Source: Streptomyces syringium (lineage in GTDB: Bacteria > Actinomycetota > Actinomycetes > Streptomycetales > Streptomycetaceae). Taken from it: a stretch of 64,000 nucleotides of DNA. This document shows, one piece after another, positions 1 through 8,275 of this stretch. Under the pieces are notes generated by a model. That model was not told where the DNA came from, searched no databases, and was given only the letters and a program-made list of their open reading frames with translations. The stretch spans positions 5,849,501 to 5,913,500 of the forward strand of contig NZ_JAGIOH010000001.1 of assembly GCF_017876625.1 (NCBI RefSeq), in the 5' to 3' direction. The position numbers were made by a program, and so were the translations under genes. The stretch's first letter is position 1; every line of letters begins with the position of its first letter.

Positions 1-33
1 GTATGTCAGCTCTGAATGGGGCATACGGGGCTC

Positions 34-39
34 TAGGTT
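34..39 (+). promoter_or_regulatory. -10 element of a probable leaderless promoter
   Basis: TAGGTT fits the TANNNT pattern and lies 7 bases before the ATG at 47, so transcription would begin at or near the start codon. No Shine-Dalgarno sequence is visible there. The -35 region is only partly inside the window. Confidence 0.4.
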
Positions 40-46
40 GACGTGC

Positions 47-1552
47 ATGTCAGTAGCACAGCGCGTCGCCGCCCCGGGCGCACGGTCCTACGGGCCGCCC
101 ACCGCGCCCGGGGCCGGCTGTTTCTGGCCCCGGCTGCTGCCGGTGCTGTGCGTCCTGGCCGTGACGACCCGCCTGCCGTCCTTCGCCCGGCCCCTGTGGA
201 ACCCCGACGAGGGCTTCCTCGCCACCGAGGCCCGGATGCTCGCCCGCGGCGCCGTCCTCTACAGCACCGTCGTCGACCGCAAACCGCCCCTGCTGCCCTG
301 GCTGTACCAGCTGTGCTTCGGGCTCTTCGGCGACGGCTCACTGCTGCCCGTCAAGATCCTGGCGGTGCTGGCCCAGCTGCTGACGGCGCTCCTGCTCGCC
401 TCGCTCGCCCGCCGCCGCTGGGGGGAGGGGGCCGGCCGCACGGCGGGCGTGCTGTATCTGCTGGTGTCCATCGGCCTCGACCCCGAGGACACGCAGGCCG
501 CCGCCTTCGAGGTGTTCATGGTGCCGTGGACCGCGGCCGCCATGTGGTGCGCGGACCGTGGTCGTTGGGGGGCCGCCGGGCTCGCCGTCGCGGGTGCTGT
601 GCTCACCAAGCAGACCGGGGGAGCGGTGCTGGCCCCCGTCCTTCTGCTGCTGTGCGCCCACCACCGGCGCGCGGCCGGCGGCTGTGCCCTGGCCCTCGGG
701 CTCGTCCTGCCCGTCGCCGCCGTCGCCTGGCTCACCGGGCCCGCCCGGCTGCTGTTCTGGACGGTGACCGGCTCCGGCTCGTACGCGTCGGCGCAGGGGG
801 TCCTCACGCTCGCGCTCAGCCGCGCCGCGTTCAACACGGGCGTCCTCTGCGTGGGTTGCGCCGGCCTGCTCGTCCCCATCGCGGCGCTGCTGCTGACCCG
901 CCGCCGGGTCGCCCCGCCCGAGCTGTGGCTGTGGACGGCCGCCTCGGCCGTGGCCGTCACCACCGGCTTCCACTTCTTCGGCCACTACTACCTCCAGCTG
1001 CTGCCGCCGCTGACCCTGCTGGGCACCTCGGCGCTGTGCGCGCTGCCCCGCCCGGCGTCCGGGCCGGCCACCGCGCTATCCGTGCTGACCTGCGGATTGT
1101 TTCTGGTCTGGGGGCTCACCTCGCACGCGCCCGGCCTTCCGCACTCCCTGGAGGTGGCCGCCGCCGCCCGGGAGCGGACCGCGCCCACCGACCGGGTGCT
1201 GTTCTGGGGCATGCACCCCGAGCAGTACTGGTTCGCGGACCGGTGGCCCGCCGGGCACTGTCTGACCGCCGGGCTGCTGACCAACTACAGCGGCGGTCGC
1301 GGCCCTTCGCGCGTGGGCGAGGCGTACGGGGTACCGGGCACCTGGCCGGTCTTCCGGCGCGAGCTGCGTCTGCGCCCGCCCGCCCTCATCGTCGACGACT
1401 CGCGCGGCAAACCCTACGGGCCGTCCCGCATGCCCTCGCTGCGGGCGGTCCTGGACCGCCACTACGAGCGGGTGGCCGTCGTCGACGGCGCCGTTCTCTA
1501 CGCCCGCCGGCCCGGCCCGCCGCGGCCGACGGCACCCGGGAGAGCCGCATAA
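47..1552 (+). CDS. Integral membrane glycosyltransferase, GT39/ArnT-like
   Basis: This 501-residue protein is dominated by hydrophobic helices and looks like a polyprenyl-phosphate-sugar transferase of the GT39/PMT_2 (ArnT-like) superfamily. Near the N-terminus it has the family hallmark WNPDEGF, whose acidic pair sits in the first extracytoplasmic loop, and then YSTVVDRKPPLL before the next helices. About ten further membrane segments follow. The family moves a sugar from a lipid-phosphate donor to an acceptor on the outer face of the membrane; neither donor nor acceptor can be told here. A TTG nine bases upstream is in frame, but the ATG is preferred because TAGGTT lies at leaderless distance from it. 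The propeller-like gene starts 59 bases downstream and may be co-transcribed. Confidence 0.75.
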   Translation: MSVAQRVAAPGARSYGPPTAPGAGCFWPRLLPVLCVLAVTTRLPSFARPLWNPDEGFLATEARMLARGAVLYSTVVDRKPPLLPWLYQLCFGLFGDGSLLPVKILAVLAQLLTALLLASLARRRWGEGAGRTAGVLYLLVSIGLDPEDTQAAAFEVFMVPWTAAAMWCADRGRWGAAGLAVAGAVLTKQTGGAVLAPVLLLLCAHHRRAAGGCALALGLVLPVAAVAWLTGPARLLFWTVTGSGSYASAQGVLTLALSRAAFNTGVLCVGCAGLLVPIAALLLTRRRVAPPELWLWTAASAVAVTTGFHFFGHYYLQLLPPLTLLGTSALCALPRPASGPATALSVLTCGLFLVWGLTSHAPGLPHSLEVAAAARERTAPTDRVLFWGMHPEQYWFADRWPAGHCLTAGLLTNYSGGRGPSRVGEAYGVPGTWPVFRRELRLRPPALIVDDSRGKPYGPSRMPSLRAVLDRHYERVAVVDGAVLYARRPGPPRPTAPGRAA

Positions 1553-1611
1553 ACGGAAAAACGCACCCGATATTCGCGCACAACCGGAATGTTATTGTCG
1601 AGGGTCGACGA

Positions 1612-2802
1612 ATGGGGTCCATGCGGTGCCGAATTGAGCCCGTTCCCCCTGAAACCAGGGGCCCCGACGCCGACTCCCCGGATGACGACCAGAGAGGCTG
1701 GCAGCGAGTCATGGCAGTGCGGACGGCCACCCCGACCACCGGCTGGCTGCTGCGGGGTGCGGACGGGCGGCTGACGGCCTACGCGCCGACCGCGGGCGGC
1801 CTCGCGCGCTGGACCGAGACCCGGCCCGGCGGGCCGGAGTGGACCGGTCCGGAGCTGCTGACCGTGCCGGGCCTGGAGCCGTACCTCTCCCTCACCCAGA
1901 GCGCCGCCGGCTACGTCTACCTCGTCGGCCTGCGACGGCGCGAGCTGGACGACGGCCGCACCGAGACCGACGTCGTCTACGCGACCCAGTTCCAGTCCGG
2001 CCGGGCGCTGACGCCCTGGCGCTCGATCGGCACGCCCTACGGCCAGGACGCGCAGCGGGCGGACCAGATCGGTGTCCCCACCGCGGTCGTCGACTCGGTC
2101 GGCCTGCACGTCTTCGTGCGCAACGCCGGCGACGGGGTGTGCGGACGGCGCCAGGACGGCCGGGGCATCTGGCAGGCCTGGACGGACATGAAGGGCAGCC
2201 ACGTCCTCGACGAGCTGACGGCGGCCCGGACCGACGCCGGACGGATCGAACTCCTCGCCCCCGCCGCGGAGTTCGTGGTGCGCTGGCGGCAGGAGGAGGC
2301 CGGCGGCCCGCTGCGGCGGATCCTCAACCTCCCCGCGAAGCCCATGGCCGGCTCCTCCAGCTCGGCCCCCACCGGCGACGACCGGATCACCCACTTCTGG
2401 CGGGACGCGACGGACTCGGCGCTGCACGCCCACCGCTCCGAGGGCTCCGCGAGCACCGGCGGCGAGGAGGGCCTCGACACCCCCTGCCCCACCGTCTCCG
2501 GCGGCACCGGCTCCGGCCCGGTCGCGGCGCTGCGCGCCACCGTCGACGGCCACGGCTGCACGGTCCTGGCCCAGCGGGCCGCGTCCGGGCTGCCCGCCCT
2601 CGCCGCGTACCCCGCCGACGACGAGCAGGCGGACGTCTTCTGGTCCGAGACCGGTGAGGAGTGCGTGGGCGCGCCCGCGCTCGCCCTCGACGCCCACGGC
2701 CGGGTGGTGCTCGCCGCCCTCGGCACCGACGGCCGGCTGCGCGTCGCCCGTCAGCGGATGGACGAAGCCGGGTTGGCCCTGGGGGCCTGGGACCGGGTGT
2801 GA
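1612..2802 (+). CDS. Propeller-like (tachylectin/PLL-type) protein
   Basis: A 396-residue protein without a clear signal peptide. It repeats blades of roughly 45-50 residues in which short beta strands end in W or F motifs such as GWLLRGADGRLTAY, GLHVFVRNAGDG and RIELLAPAAEFVVRW. This pattern is typical of tachylectin/PLL-like or sialidase-type beta propellers that bind carbohydrate. I see no sialidase Asp boxes or catalytic residues, so a binding or structural role is more likely than hydrolysis. The ATG at 1612 is chosen because GAGGG at 1600-1604 gives ideal spacing; ATG 1621 and ATG 1711 are alternatives. It directly follows the membrane glycosyltransferase, which suggests a shared role in surface glycosylation, but this is inference. 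Confidence 0.55.
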   Translation: MGSMRCRIEPVPPETRGPDADSPDDDQRGWQRVMAVRTATPTTGWLLRGADGRLTAYAPTAGGLARWTETRPGGPEWTGPELLTVPGLEPYLSLTQSAAGYVYLVGLRRRELDDGRTETDVVYATQFQSGRALTPWRSIGTPYGQDAQRADQIGVPTAVVDSVGLHVFVRNAGDGVCGRRQDGRGIWQAWTDMKGSHVLDELTAARTDAGRIELLAPAAEFVVRWRQEEAGGPLRRILNLPAKPMAGSSSSAPTGDDRITHFWRDATDSALHAHRSEGSASTGGEEGLDTPCPTVSGGTGSGPVAALRATVDGHGCTVLAQRAASGLPALAAYPADDEQADVFWSETGEECVGAPALALDAHGRVVLAALGTDGRLRVARQRMDEAGLALGAWDRV

Positions 2803-2877
2803 GGCCGTAGGCCTGGTCGGCCGGTCTTTCGCGGCGGCAGGCGCCCTGCGGTGTCCTGCCTGGCTGCGGGCCGTCTT

Positions 2878-2931
2878 GCCGCCTGCGGCGGCGGGCGCCC
2901 TGCGGGCGCGTCCTCAATCGCCGGACGGGCT
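2878..2931 (+). repeat. Streptomyces intergenic repeat, copy A
   Basis: These 54 bases are identical to 14345-14398. The core CTCAATCGCCGGACGGGCT recurs, sometimes inverted, at 18436 onward, and its CGCCGGACGGGCT part recurs at 10662. It is a known class of dispersed intergenic repeat in Streptomyces. Here it supplies the left arm of the terminator at 2919-2951. Confidence 0.8.
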
Positions 2932-2951
2932 CAAAATGAGCCCGTCCGGCG
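2919..2951. terminator. Bidirectional hairpin terminator
   Basis: A perfect 15-bp stem (CGCCGGACGGGCTCA and its complement) with a 3-base AAA loop lies between two convergent genes ending at 2802 and 2961. It could end transcription from either side. No T-tract follows, as is usual in Streptomyces. Confidence 0.8.
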
Positions 2952-2960
2952 AACCGGCTC

Positions 2961-4070
2961 TCAGAGCCGCTTCGCGCTGCGCAGTCCCGCCGCGTAGTAG
3001 CCGTTGCCGTCCAGACGGGCGGTGCCGCCCTTGTCGCCGAACGTCGGGCCGTTGGCCTCTTCCCGGCTGGAGATGAAGCGGGGCTTGCCGTCGGTGTCCA
3101 GGCCCATGTACATGCCGACGTGGTCGAGCCGCTCGCCCGTGCGGCGGTCGACCTTGAAGAACACCAGGTCGCCCGGCTGGAGCCGGTCGATGTTGTCGGG
3201 GCGCTTGTCCCCCAGCTCGATCACCGGCACCCCCGGGGAGAGCCGGGCCATGCCGTTGGCGGTGCGCGGCAGGCCGTCGCCCTTGACGTCCTTGCTCATC
3301 AGCGGGTACCGCGCGCGGTACCCGAAGATCGTGCGGATGTAGCCCGAGCAGTCGATCGAGCGGAACCGCAGGGGCTCCGGGCGCTCCACCGTGCCGTCCC
3401 GGAAGGTGTAGGTGATGCCCAGGTAGTCGTTGAAGTCCGACTGCTCCAGACGCAGGTCCGCGCCTTCCGCGCCCTTCGGGTTCAGCGGGCCGAAGTGCGC
3501 GTCGCCCGTGTACGGCACGCCCTGCGCGTCCTTCTTCTGCGGGGCGCCGTCCAGGTACTCCATGGAGATGGCGAAGATGTCCGGTTCCTTGCTGCTCGCC
3601 ATCTTGCCGAACCAGTCCTTGAACCAGGCGGCCTTCTCCGAGCCCTCCTTCCACGGCTGCGGCAGGAGGCGGATCCAGCTGTCCGTGGTCACCTTCGCCG
3701 AGGTGAACTTGGGCTCGGCGAAGGTCCGGCTGGGGCCGGTGAGGACCGCGGTGCGGGCGTTGTCCGTGAAGGTGGCCAGCACACCGCCGTCGCCGGAGCG
3801 CACGACCGTGCGCGCCGGGTTGGCCAGCCGCTCGAAGCGCTGCTCGCCGGAGGCGGGCTTGGCGCCGCCGGCCGCCGTGGTGGCCCCGGCTATGGACTCC
3901 ACGGGCGGGGCCGTCTCGGGCTGCTTCTCGCGCAGCTCCACGGTCAGGTACGCGCTGGTGCCGAGCAGACCGAGCACGACCAGCGTGTGGACCACGTTCC
4001 TCGAACGCGGGCCCGCGGGCCCGCCCGTGGCGCTCGGGCCCTTCGTCTTACGTTCCTTCTTCCGGGACAT
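2961..4070 (-). CDS. Secreted NlpC/P60-type peptidase of the capsule locus
   Basis: A 369-residue protein with a basic N-terminus and one membrane helix at about residues 26-45 (VVHTLVVLGLLGTSAYLTV), acting as signal anchor. A linker region follows, and then a C-terminal NlpC/P60-like papain fold from about residue 240. The candidate catalytic residues are Cys in DCSGYI and His in DHVGMYMG. Family members cut gamma-D-glutamyl bonds in peptidoglycan; some cut poly-gamma-glutamate. GGAG lies 7 bases before the ATG. It is the last gene of the minus-strand unit with capB and capC, 77 bases downstream of capC. A role in trimming or releasing a gamma-glutamyl polymer, or in opening the wall for its export, is inferred from this context. 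Confidence 0.75.
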   Translation of the reverse strand: MSRKKERKTKGPSATGGPAGPRSRNVVHTLVVLGLLGTSAYLTVELREKQPETAPPVESIAGATTAAGGAKPASGEQRFERLANPARTVVRSGDGGVLATFTDNARTAVLTGPSRTFAEPKFTSAKVTTDSWIRLLPQPWKEGSEKAAWFKDWFGKMASSKEPDIFAISMEYLDGAPQKKDAQGVPYTGDAHFGPLNPKGAEGADLRLEQSDFNDYLGITYTFRDGTVERPEPLRFRSIDCSGYIRTIFGYRARYPLMSKDVKGDGLPRTANGMARLSPGVPVIELGDKRPDNIDRLQPGDLVFFKVDRRTGERLDHVGMYMGLDTDGKPRFISSREEANGPTFGDKGGTARLDGNGYYAAGLRSAKRL

Positions 4071-4147
4071 GGATGCGCTCCGTGGGCTGCGTGTCGAAAG
4101 GGGCGGGAGAGTCTGGGGGAGGCGCCGGCGGCGGCGCCCCGGGCCGG

Positions 4148-4630
4148 TCAGGCCGTGGGCATGAAGCCGAGCAGGATTCCGGCGGTCAGGACGACGTAGT
4201 TGGCGAGCGAGACGGTTCCGGTGGCCAGCAGCGTCGCGCCGCGCGGCTGGCGGACCAGCTGGTAGGCGATCAGGCCGGGGACGATGAAGCCGAGGGTCTG
4301 GTTGGCGTACATCAGCGGGAACTGCTGCTGGAGGATGACGTACAAGGTCGCCTGGAGCACCACGCCGGTCAGCACGACGGCTGCGAACAGCCGCTTGCCG
4401 TAGAGGATCACATAGCGCTGGAGCAGCAGCGTGGACAGGTAGGTCAGGACGGTGATGCCGACCACCATGGCCGCGCGCTGGAGGTCCTCGACCAGGGTGA
4501 GCGCCAGCCAGCCGGGGGTGATCATGCCGCCGGGGGAGAGGTTGGTCGTGAGGTAGCAGACCAGCGAGAACAGCAGCCCGAGGGCGATCCCGATGGCGGC
4601 GATCTCCGGAGTGAGGACGGCGGGGATCAA
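4148..4630 (-). CDS. pgsC: Poly-gamma-glutamate synthase membrane subunit PgsC/CapC
   Basis: A 160-residue hydrophobic protein with four to five membrane helices, close to the usual length of about 150 for PgsC/CapC. In the bacilli this subunit forms the membrane synthase with PgsB and PgsA, polymerising glutamate through gamma-amide bonds. The family signature LSPGGMITPGWLAL and the later helix with PGLIAYQLVRQPRGAT are present. The start is TTG, inside the overlap TTGA with the capB stop, which indicates translational coupling. AGGAG lies 7 bases before it. Polymer identity (glutamate or another residue) is not proved by the sequence. Confidence 0.85.
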   Translation of the reverse strand: MIPAVLTPEIAAIGIALGLLFSLVCYLTTNLSPGGMITPGWLALTLVEDLQRAAMVVGITVLTYLSTLLLQRYVILYGKRLFAAVVLTGVVLQATLYVILQQQFPLMYANQTLGFIVPGLIAYQLVRQPRGATLLATGTVSLANYVVLTAGILLGFMPTA

Positions 4631-5844
4631 CGGAATTCTCCTGTGCTCTGCGTCTGCGAGGGTTCGTCTGCGGGCAGTTCTGCCAGCCGCTCCAGGAGCA
4701 GCTCGCCCTGGCCGTGGATGTTGCCGATGGCGATCAGCGAGGCGCCCGGGCCCAGCCGGCCGAGGATCTCGGAGGTGAGCTCGCCGGGGTCGCGGCGGTC
4801 GCCGCCGAGGTCGACGACACGGTCGCGCCACTCGGCGGGAATCGCGTCGGCGGCGCTCTTGGTGGGGTGGCCGATGAGGAAGACCGAGTCCGGGGCCAGC
4901 CGGGGGATGATCTCGCCCATCTGCCCGTTGCGCTCCACACGGTCGGGGCGGCAGTTGATCAGGACGTGCAGCGGCCGCTCGATGGCGCCGAGGCTGAGCA
5001 GCTGCTCGACGTTCATCAGCGTCGACTCGGGGTCGTTGGCCGCGAAGATGTTGGCGAAGCGGAACGGCATGCCCTCGGGGGTGAGGTAGCGCTCCACGGA
5101 CAGCACACCGGGGTCCGGCGGCGCGTCGTACATGCCCTGCAGGGCGGTGGCGCGCTCGACGCCGAGCAGCTCGGCGACGGCCAGCGCGATGGCGACGTTC
5201 TCCTTGAAGGTGAACCAGCTGAAGCCGCGCAGCTCCGCGTCGGTGACCGTCTCCGGGTCCACCGCGATCAGCCGGCAGTTCCGCTTGTCGGCCTCCTCCT
5301 GGAGGATGTGCAGCCGGTCGACCTCGGCCGTCACGCAGATGCCGTTGTGCGGCATGGAGCGGCTGAGCGAGCGGGCCACGTCGTCCAGGGTCGGGCCCAT
5401 CTCGGCGAGGTGGTCCTCACGGACGTTGCACAGCACACCGATCGTGGAGCGGATCAGCTTGGTCTGGTTGACCTCCTGGAGCGCCGGCATGACGGCCATG
5501 CACTCGATCACCAGGGCGTGCGGGCGGTACGCGGCGGCGCGCCGCACGATGCCGATCTGCTCGACGACGTTGGCGATGCCGAACTTGCGGTAGACCGGCT
5601 CCTCGGTGGCGTCCGGGTGGATGAAGCGGGCGGCGGTGCCGGTGGTCTTGGCGACCGTGACCAGATCACCGCCGCGCAGCGCGCCCGCGCACAGCCGGGT
5701 GATGGAGCTCTTGCCGCGGATGCCGTTGATGAGCACCCGGGTGGGGATGAGCTCCAGGTTGGTGTAGTGGCGGCGCTGTTCGATCACCCCGGCGATCAGC
5801 ACGATGGCGCAGCAGATCACGAGAACCGTGTAGAGGAAGAGCAC
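4627..5844 (-). CDS. pgsB: Poly-gamma-glutamate synthase PgsB/CapB ligase
   Basis: A 405-residue Mur-ligase-like amide ligase, close to the length of Bacillus PgsB/CapB. An N-terminal membrane helix (FLYTVLVICCAIVLIAGVI) precedes the ATP-binding loop INGIRGKSSITR (residues about 39-50). Later family blocks are VIECMAVMPALQEVNQ, NVREDHLAEMGPT and ANDPESTLMN. The enzyme activates the growing chain by phosphorylation and adds gamma-linked glutamate at the inner membrane face. The GTG start is 5 bases after the stop of the Cache-HAMP gene and is preceded by GGAAGGAA. Its 3' end overlaps the capC start by 4 bases. This gene is the strongest identifier of the locus. Confidence 0.9.
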   Translation of the reverse strand: MLFLYTVLVICCAIVLIAGVIEQRRHYTNLELIPTRVLINGIRGKSSITRLCAGALRGGDLVTVAKTTGTAARFIHPDATEEPVYRKFGIANVVEQIGIVRRAAAYRPHALVIECMAVMPALQEVNQTKLIRSTIGVLCNVREDHLAEMGPTLDDVARSLSRSMPHNGICVTAEVDRLHILQEEADKRNCRLIAVDPETVTDAELRGFSWFTFKENVAIALAVAELLGVERATALQGMYDAPPDPGVLSVERYLTPEGMPFRFANIFAANDPESTLMNVEQLLSLGAIERPLHVLINCRPDRVERNGQMGEIIPRLAPDSVFLIGHPTKSAADAIPAEWRDRVVDLGGDRRDPGELTSEILGRLGPGASLIAIGNIHGQGELLLERLAELPADEPSQTQSTGEFR

Positions 5845-5849
5845 GGCGG

Positions 5850-8078
5850 TCAGTTCCTTCCGGCCGGCTTGGCCGCCGCCCCGGTGGCGGGGCGCAGCTG
5901 CTGGCGGATGAGTTCCAGGTTCCGTACGACCGCGCCGACCTCGTCGTGGTGCTGGGGGAACAGGACGGTCTTCCGGTCACCGCCGGCCAGCGCCTCGGCC
6001 TGGTCGGCGAGGTTGCGCAGGGGGCGGATGACGATGATGTGCAGCCAGCCCAGGCAGGCCACGGCCGCGGTCACGCCGAGCAGTCCGGCGAGCATGGTGT
6101 GCCGCTCGGCCGTGTACTCGGGCAGCTCCAGCCAGGCGGCGGGCTGGGCACTGATGACCTGCCAGTCCAGTCCCTTCGTCGCGCCGTTGTCGCCGAAGGG
6201 CGCGGCGGCGGCGATGGAGGAGTTCCGCGAGCGGTGCAGGATGGCGGTGCCGTCGGAGTCGCGGCGGGCGGAGACGGCCAGGTCGTTGAGGTGACGGCCG
6301 GGCAGCTTGGCGAAGGCGCGGTAGCCGTGCGCCCGGTCGGCCGCGATGATCCGGTGCTTCTTGTCGACCAGCCAGACCTGGCCGAGGCCGGGCCGGGTGA
6401 CCAGGGAGATCAGGAACTGGGTGTCGTACTCGCCGACCACCGTGCGGCCGTTGCCGCCGGGCACCGCCGCGTAGGCCGCGACGGCCGGCTCCTTGCCGGA
6501 GGTGTTCAGCTGGACGACGGAGTCCGGGTGCGGCTTCTTCCCGCCCGGGTGCCGGGGGGAGTCACCGGCCCGGGAGAGGACCTTGCCGTCGCCGTCGAGG
6601 ACGTAGACCGAGCGGTAGCGGCTGTGCTCGCGCAGGGTCGTCTCCAGGACGTTCTTGTCCGCACCGTCCTTGCCGCCGCCCGCGCCGACGATCTGCGCGA
6701 CCGAGGCCACGTCGGCCCAGCCCTCGTTGAGCGCCTTGCGCACCCGGTCGGCGGCGGTGTCGGTGCGGCGGCGCTGGTCCTCGACGAGCTGCTGGGGCAC
6801 GGTCACGGTGCTGCCGGCCCGGTTGAGCAGGAACAGCAGCGGCGCCGACCAGGCGAGCAGGACCGCGGCGCACACGATGACGGTGCCGCGCGTGCCGAAG
6901 CCGCCGCGGGCCCGGCCGGTGCGGGTGGGACGGCCGCCGAGGCGCTGCTTGCGCAGGCTCTCCAGGGCGGCGCCGATGCGGGCCGGCTCCCGGCCCCGGA
7001 ACTGGCGTACCGGGCGGTCCAGCTCGCCACGGCTGAGCCGGCGGCTCTCCAGGTAGAGCTGGAGCAGGGGGCGTTGGACGGTCCGCAGCAGCACCCAGCC
7101 CACCACGAGGGCCAGGGCGAGCAGGATGCCCGCCGCCGCCAGCCCGAAGGCCTGGGTGCGCACCGCCGAGATGTCCTCGGTCACCTCGACCGAGGTGATC
7201 ACCGACAGACCGAGGGCGCCCGCGGCGCTGGTCTCGCCGGGGGCGCGGCCGGCCGCCGCGTAGCCCACGGCTGTGCGCTCCTCGCCGCGCTTGCCGCCGC
7301 CCATCAGGTGGCCGCTGGCGCCGGGGTGGCCACCGGGCTCGGGGGTCTTGGCCGAGTCGTCGGCCGCGGTCTTGCGGGCCTTCTGGGCCCAGGACTTACG
7401 GGCGACCGACGGGCCGTCGCTGGCCAGGACGGTACCGGCGGAGTCGACGACGAGAAGGGTGCGGTCCTCGCCGGAGGAGATGCCGGGGACGTTCAGGGTG
7501 CCGGAGGCGACGAGCAGTCGCGGCCGGTCGCCGCCGCGCAGGGCCGCCACGACGAGCATCCGGGTCTCGCCGGACCGCAGCTTCACCAGCCGCGGCCCCA
7601 GACCGAACGCCGTCTTGCCGTCCTTGTCGTCGCCCTTGGCGTCCGGGATGCTGCCCTTGAGGACGGTGGCGAGCGGGATGTTCTCACCGCGCGCCGCCAG
7701 CAGGGTGCCGCCCACGGGGTCGATGACCGCGGTGCCGCGCCACTTGTTGTAGACCTTGCCGAGCTTGTCCAGGACCGTGTCGGCCGGTACCGGCTCGGGG
7801 CCGGTGAACAGGGCGGCGGCGCGCTGGAGGTCCGTCGCGCTCTCGTCGAGCGAGGCGCGCAGCGAGAGGGCGCCGTCCTCGGCCACGTGCTGCTGGGAGG
7901 TCAGGACCGCCGCGTCGAGGCTCGCCCGGTCACGGTCGCCGAGGACCAGTGCCGTCGCCCCGGCCACCGCCAGCAACAGGCCCAGCAGGGCGGCTATCGG
8001 CGGGCGGGCGCCGCCCAGCAGCGGCATGTCCGCCCGGCGGCGGGCCTTGCGTCGACGTGAGCCGCGCGAAGCGGACAA
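5850..8078 (-). CDS. Double Cache-HAMP membrane protein with no output domain
   Basis: A protein of about 742 residues made of two similar halves. Each half has a membrane helix, an extracytoplasmic sensor region of about 220 residues that looks like a Cache domain, a second helix, and a HAMP segment. The first HAMP follows LLALALVVGWVLLRTVQRPL; the second follows WLHIIVIRPLRNLADQAEALAGG near the C-terminus. Nothing follows the second HAMP except about 50 residues: no kinase, methyl-accepting, cyclase or phosphatase domain. The TTG at 8078 is chosen because AGAGGA lies about 6 bases upstream; an ATG at 8108 is in frame. It is tightly linked to pgsB (5 bases), so it probably serves the capsule machine as sensor, scaffold or polymer-contacting subunit. 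That role is inference. Confidence 0.75.
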   Translation of the reverse strand: MSASRGSRRRKARRRADMPLLGGARPPIAALLGLLLAVAGATALVLGDRDRASLDAAVLTSQQHVAEDGALSLRASLDESATDLQRAAALFTGPEPVPADTVLDKLGKVYNKWRGTAVIDPVGGTLLAARGENIPLATVLKGSIPDAKGDDKDGKTAFGLGPRLVKLRSGETRMLVVAALRGGDRPRLLVASGTLNVPGISSGEDRTLLVVDSAGTVLASDGPSVARKSWAQKARKTAADDSAKTPEPGGHPGASGHLMGGGKRGEERTAVGYAAAGRAPGETSAAGALGLSVITSVEVTEDISAVRTQAFGLAAAGILLALALVVGWVLLRTVQRPLLQLYLESRRLSRGELDRPVRQFRGREPARIGAALESLRKQRLGGRPTRTGRARGGFGTRGTVIVCAAVLLAWSAPLLFLLNRAGSTVTVPQQLVEDQRRRTDTAADRVRKALNEGWADVASVAQIVGAGGGKDGADKNVLETTLREHSRYRSVYVLDGDGKVLSRAGDSPRHPGGKKPHPDSVVQLNTSGKEPAVAAYAAVPGGNGRTVVGEYDTQFLISLVTRPGLGQVWLVDKKHRIIAADRAHGYRAFAKLPGRHLNDLAVSARRDSDGTAILHRSRNSSIAAAAPFGDNGATKGLDWQVISAQPAAWLELPEYTAERHTMLAGLLGVTAAVACLGWLHIIVIRPLRNLADQAEALAGGDRKTVLFPQHHDEVGAVVRNLELIRQQLRPATGAAAKPAGRN

Positions 8079-8162
8079 CGGTATTCCTCTCGTCACGGCA
8101 CAGGACATGCCGGGACCACGAGATACCTGTCACTGTCCGTCGCACTGCGTATATGTACGGTG

Positions 8163-8202
8163 AAGCGTTCGGATTCTAAGCAAGATTCGAACGCTTTACC
8201 AA
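8163..8202 (-). promoter_or_regulatory. Promoter with inverted repeat before the capsule operon
   Basis: On the minus strand TTGGTA (8197-8202) and TAGAAT (8173-8178) are separated by 18 bases. A perfect 9-bp inverted repeat, AAGCGTTCG at 8163-8171 and its complement at 8188-8196, touches the -35 with one arm and covers the predicted start site with the other. This is a typical arrangement for a repressor operator. Transcription would start near 8166, giving a leader of about 88 bases. Confidence 0.5.
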
Positions 8203-8275
8203 AACCGTAAGTGTCGACGCAATGCCCAAGCGCGTCAATGGGATCTTGATCACGCTGCCGGCGCACCGGCTCTGG

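Noticed and set aside
43..1551. Long open frame on the plus strand, different from that of the membrane glycosyltransferase and continuous with the next gene
   Set aside because: It is an Arg/Pro/Ala-rich shadow of a high-GC gene; only the part from 1612 onward has Streptomyces codon use and protein-like composition.
5946..8060. 704-residue plus-strand frame opposite the Cache-HAMP gene
   Set aside because: Low-complexity Gly/Ala/Arg composition with no motif; a shadow frame of the minus-strand gene.
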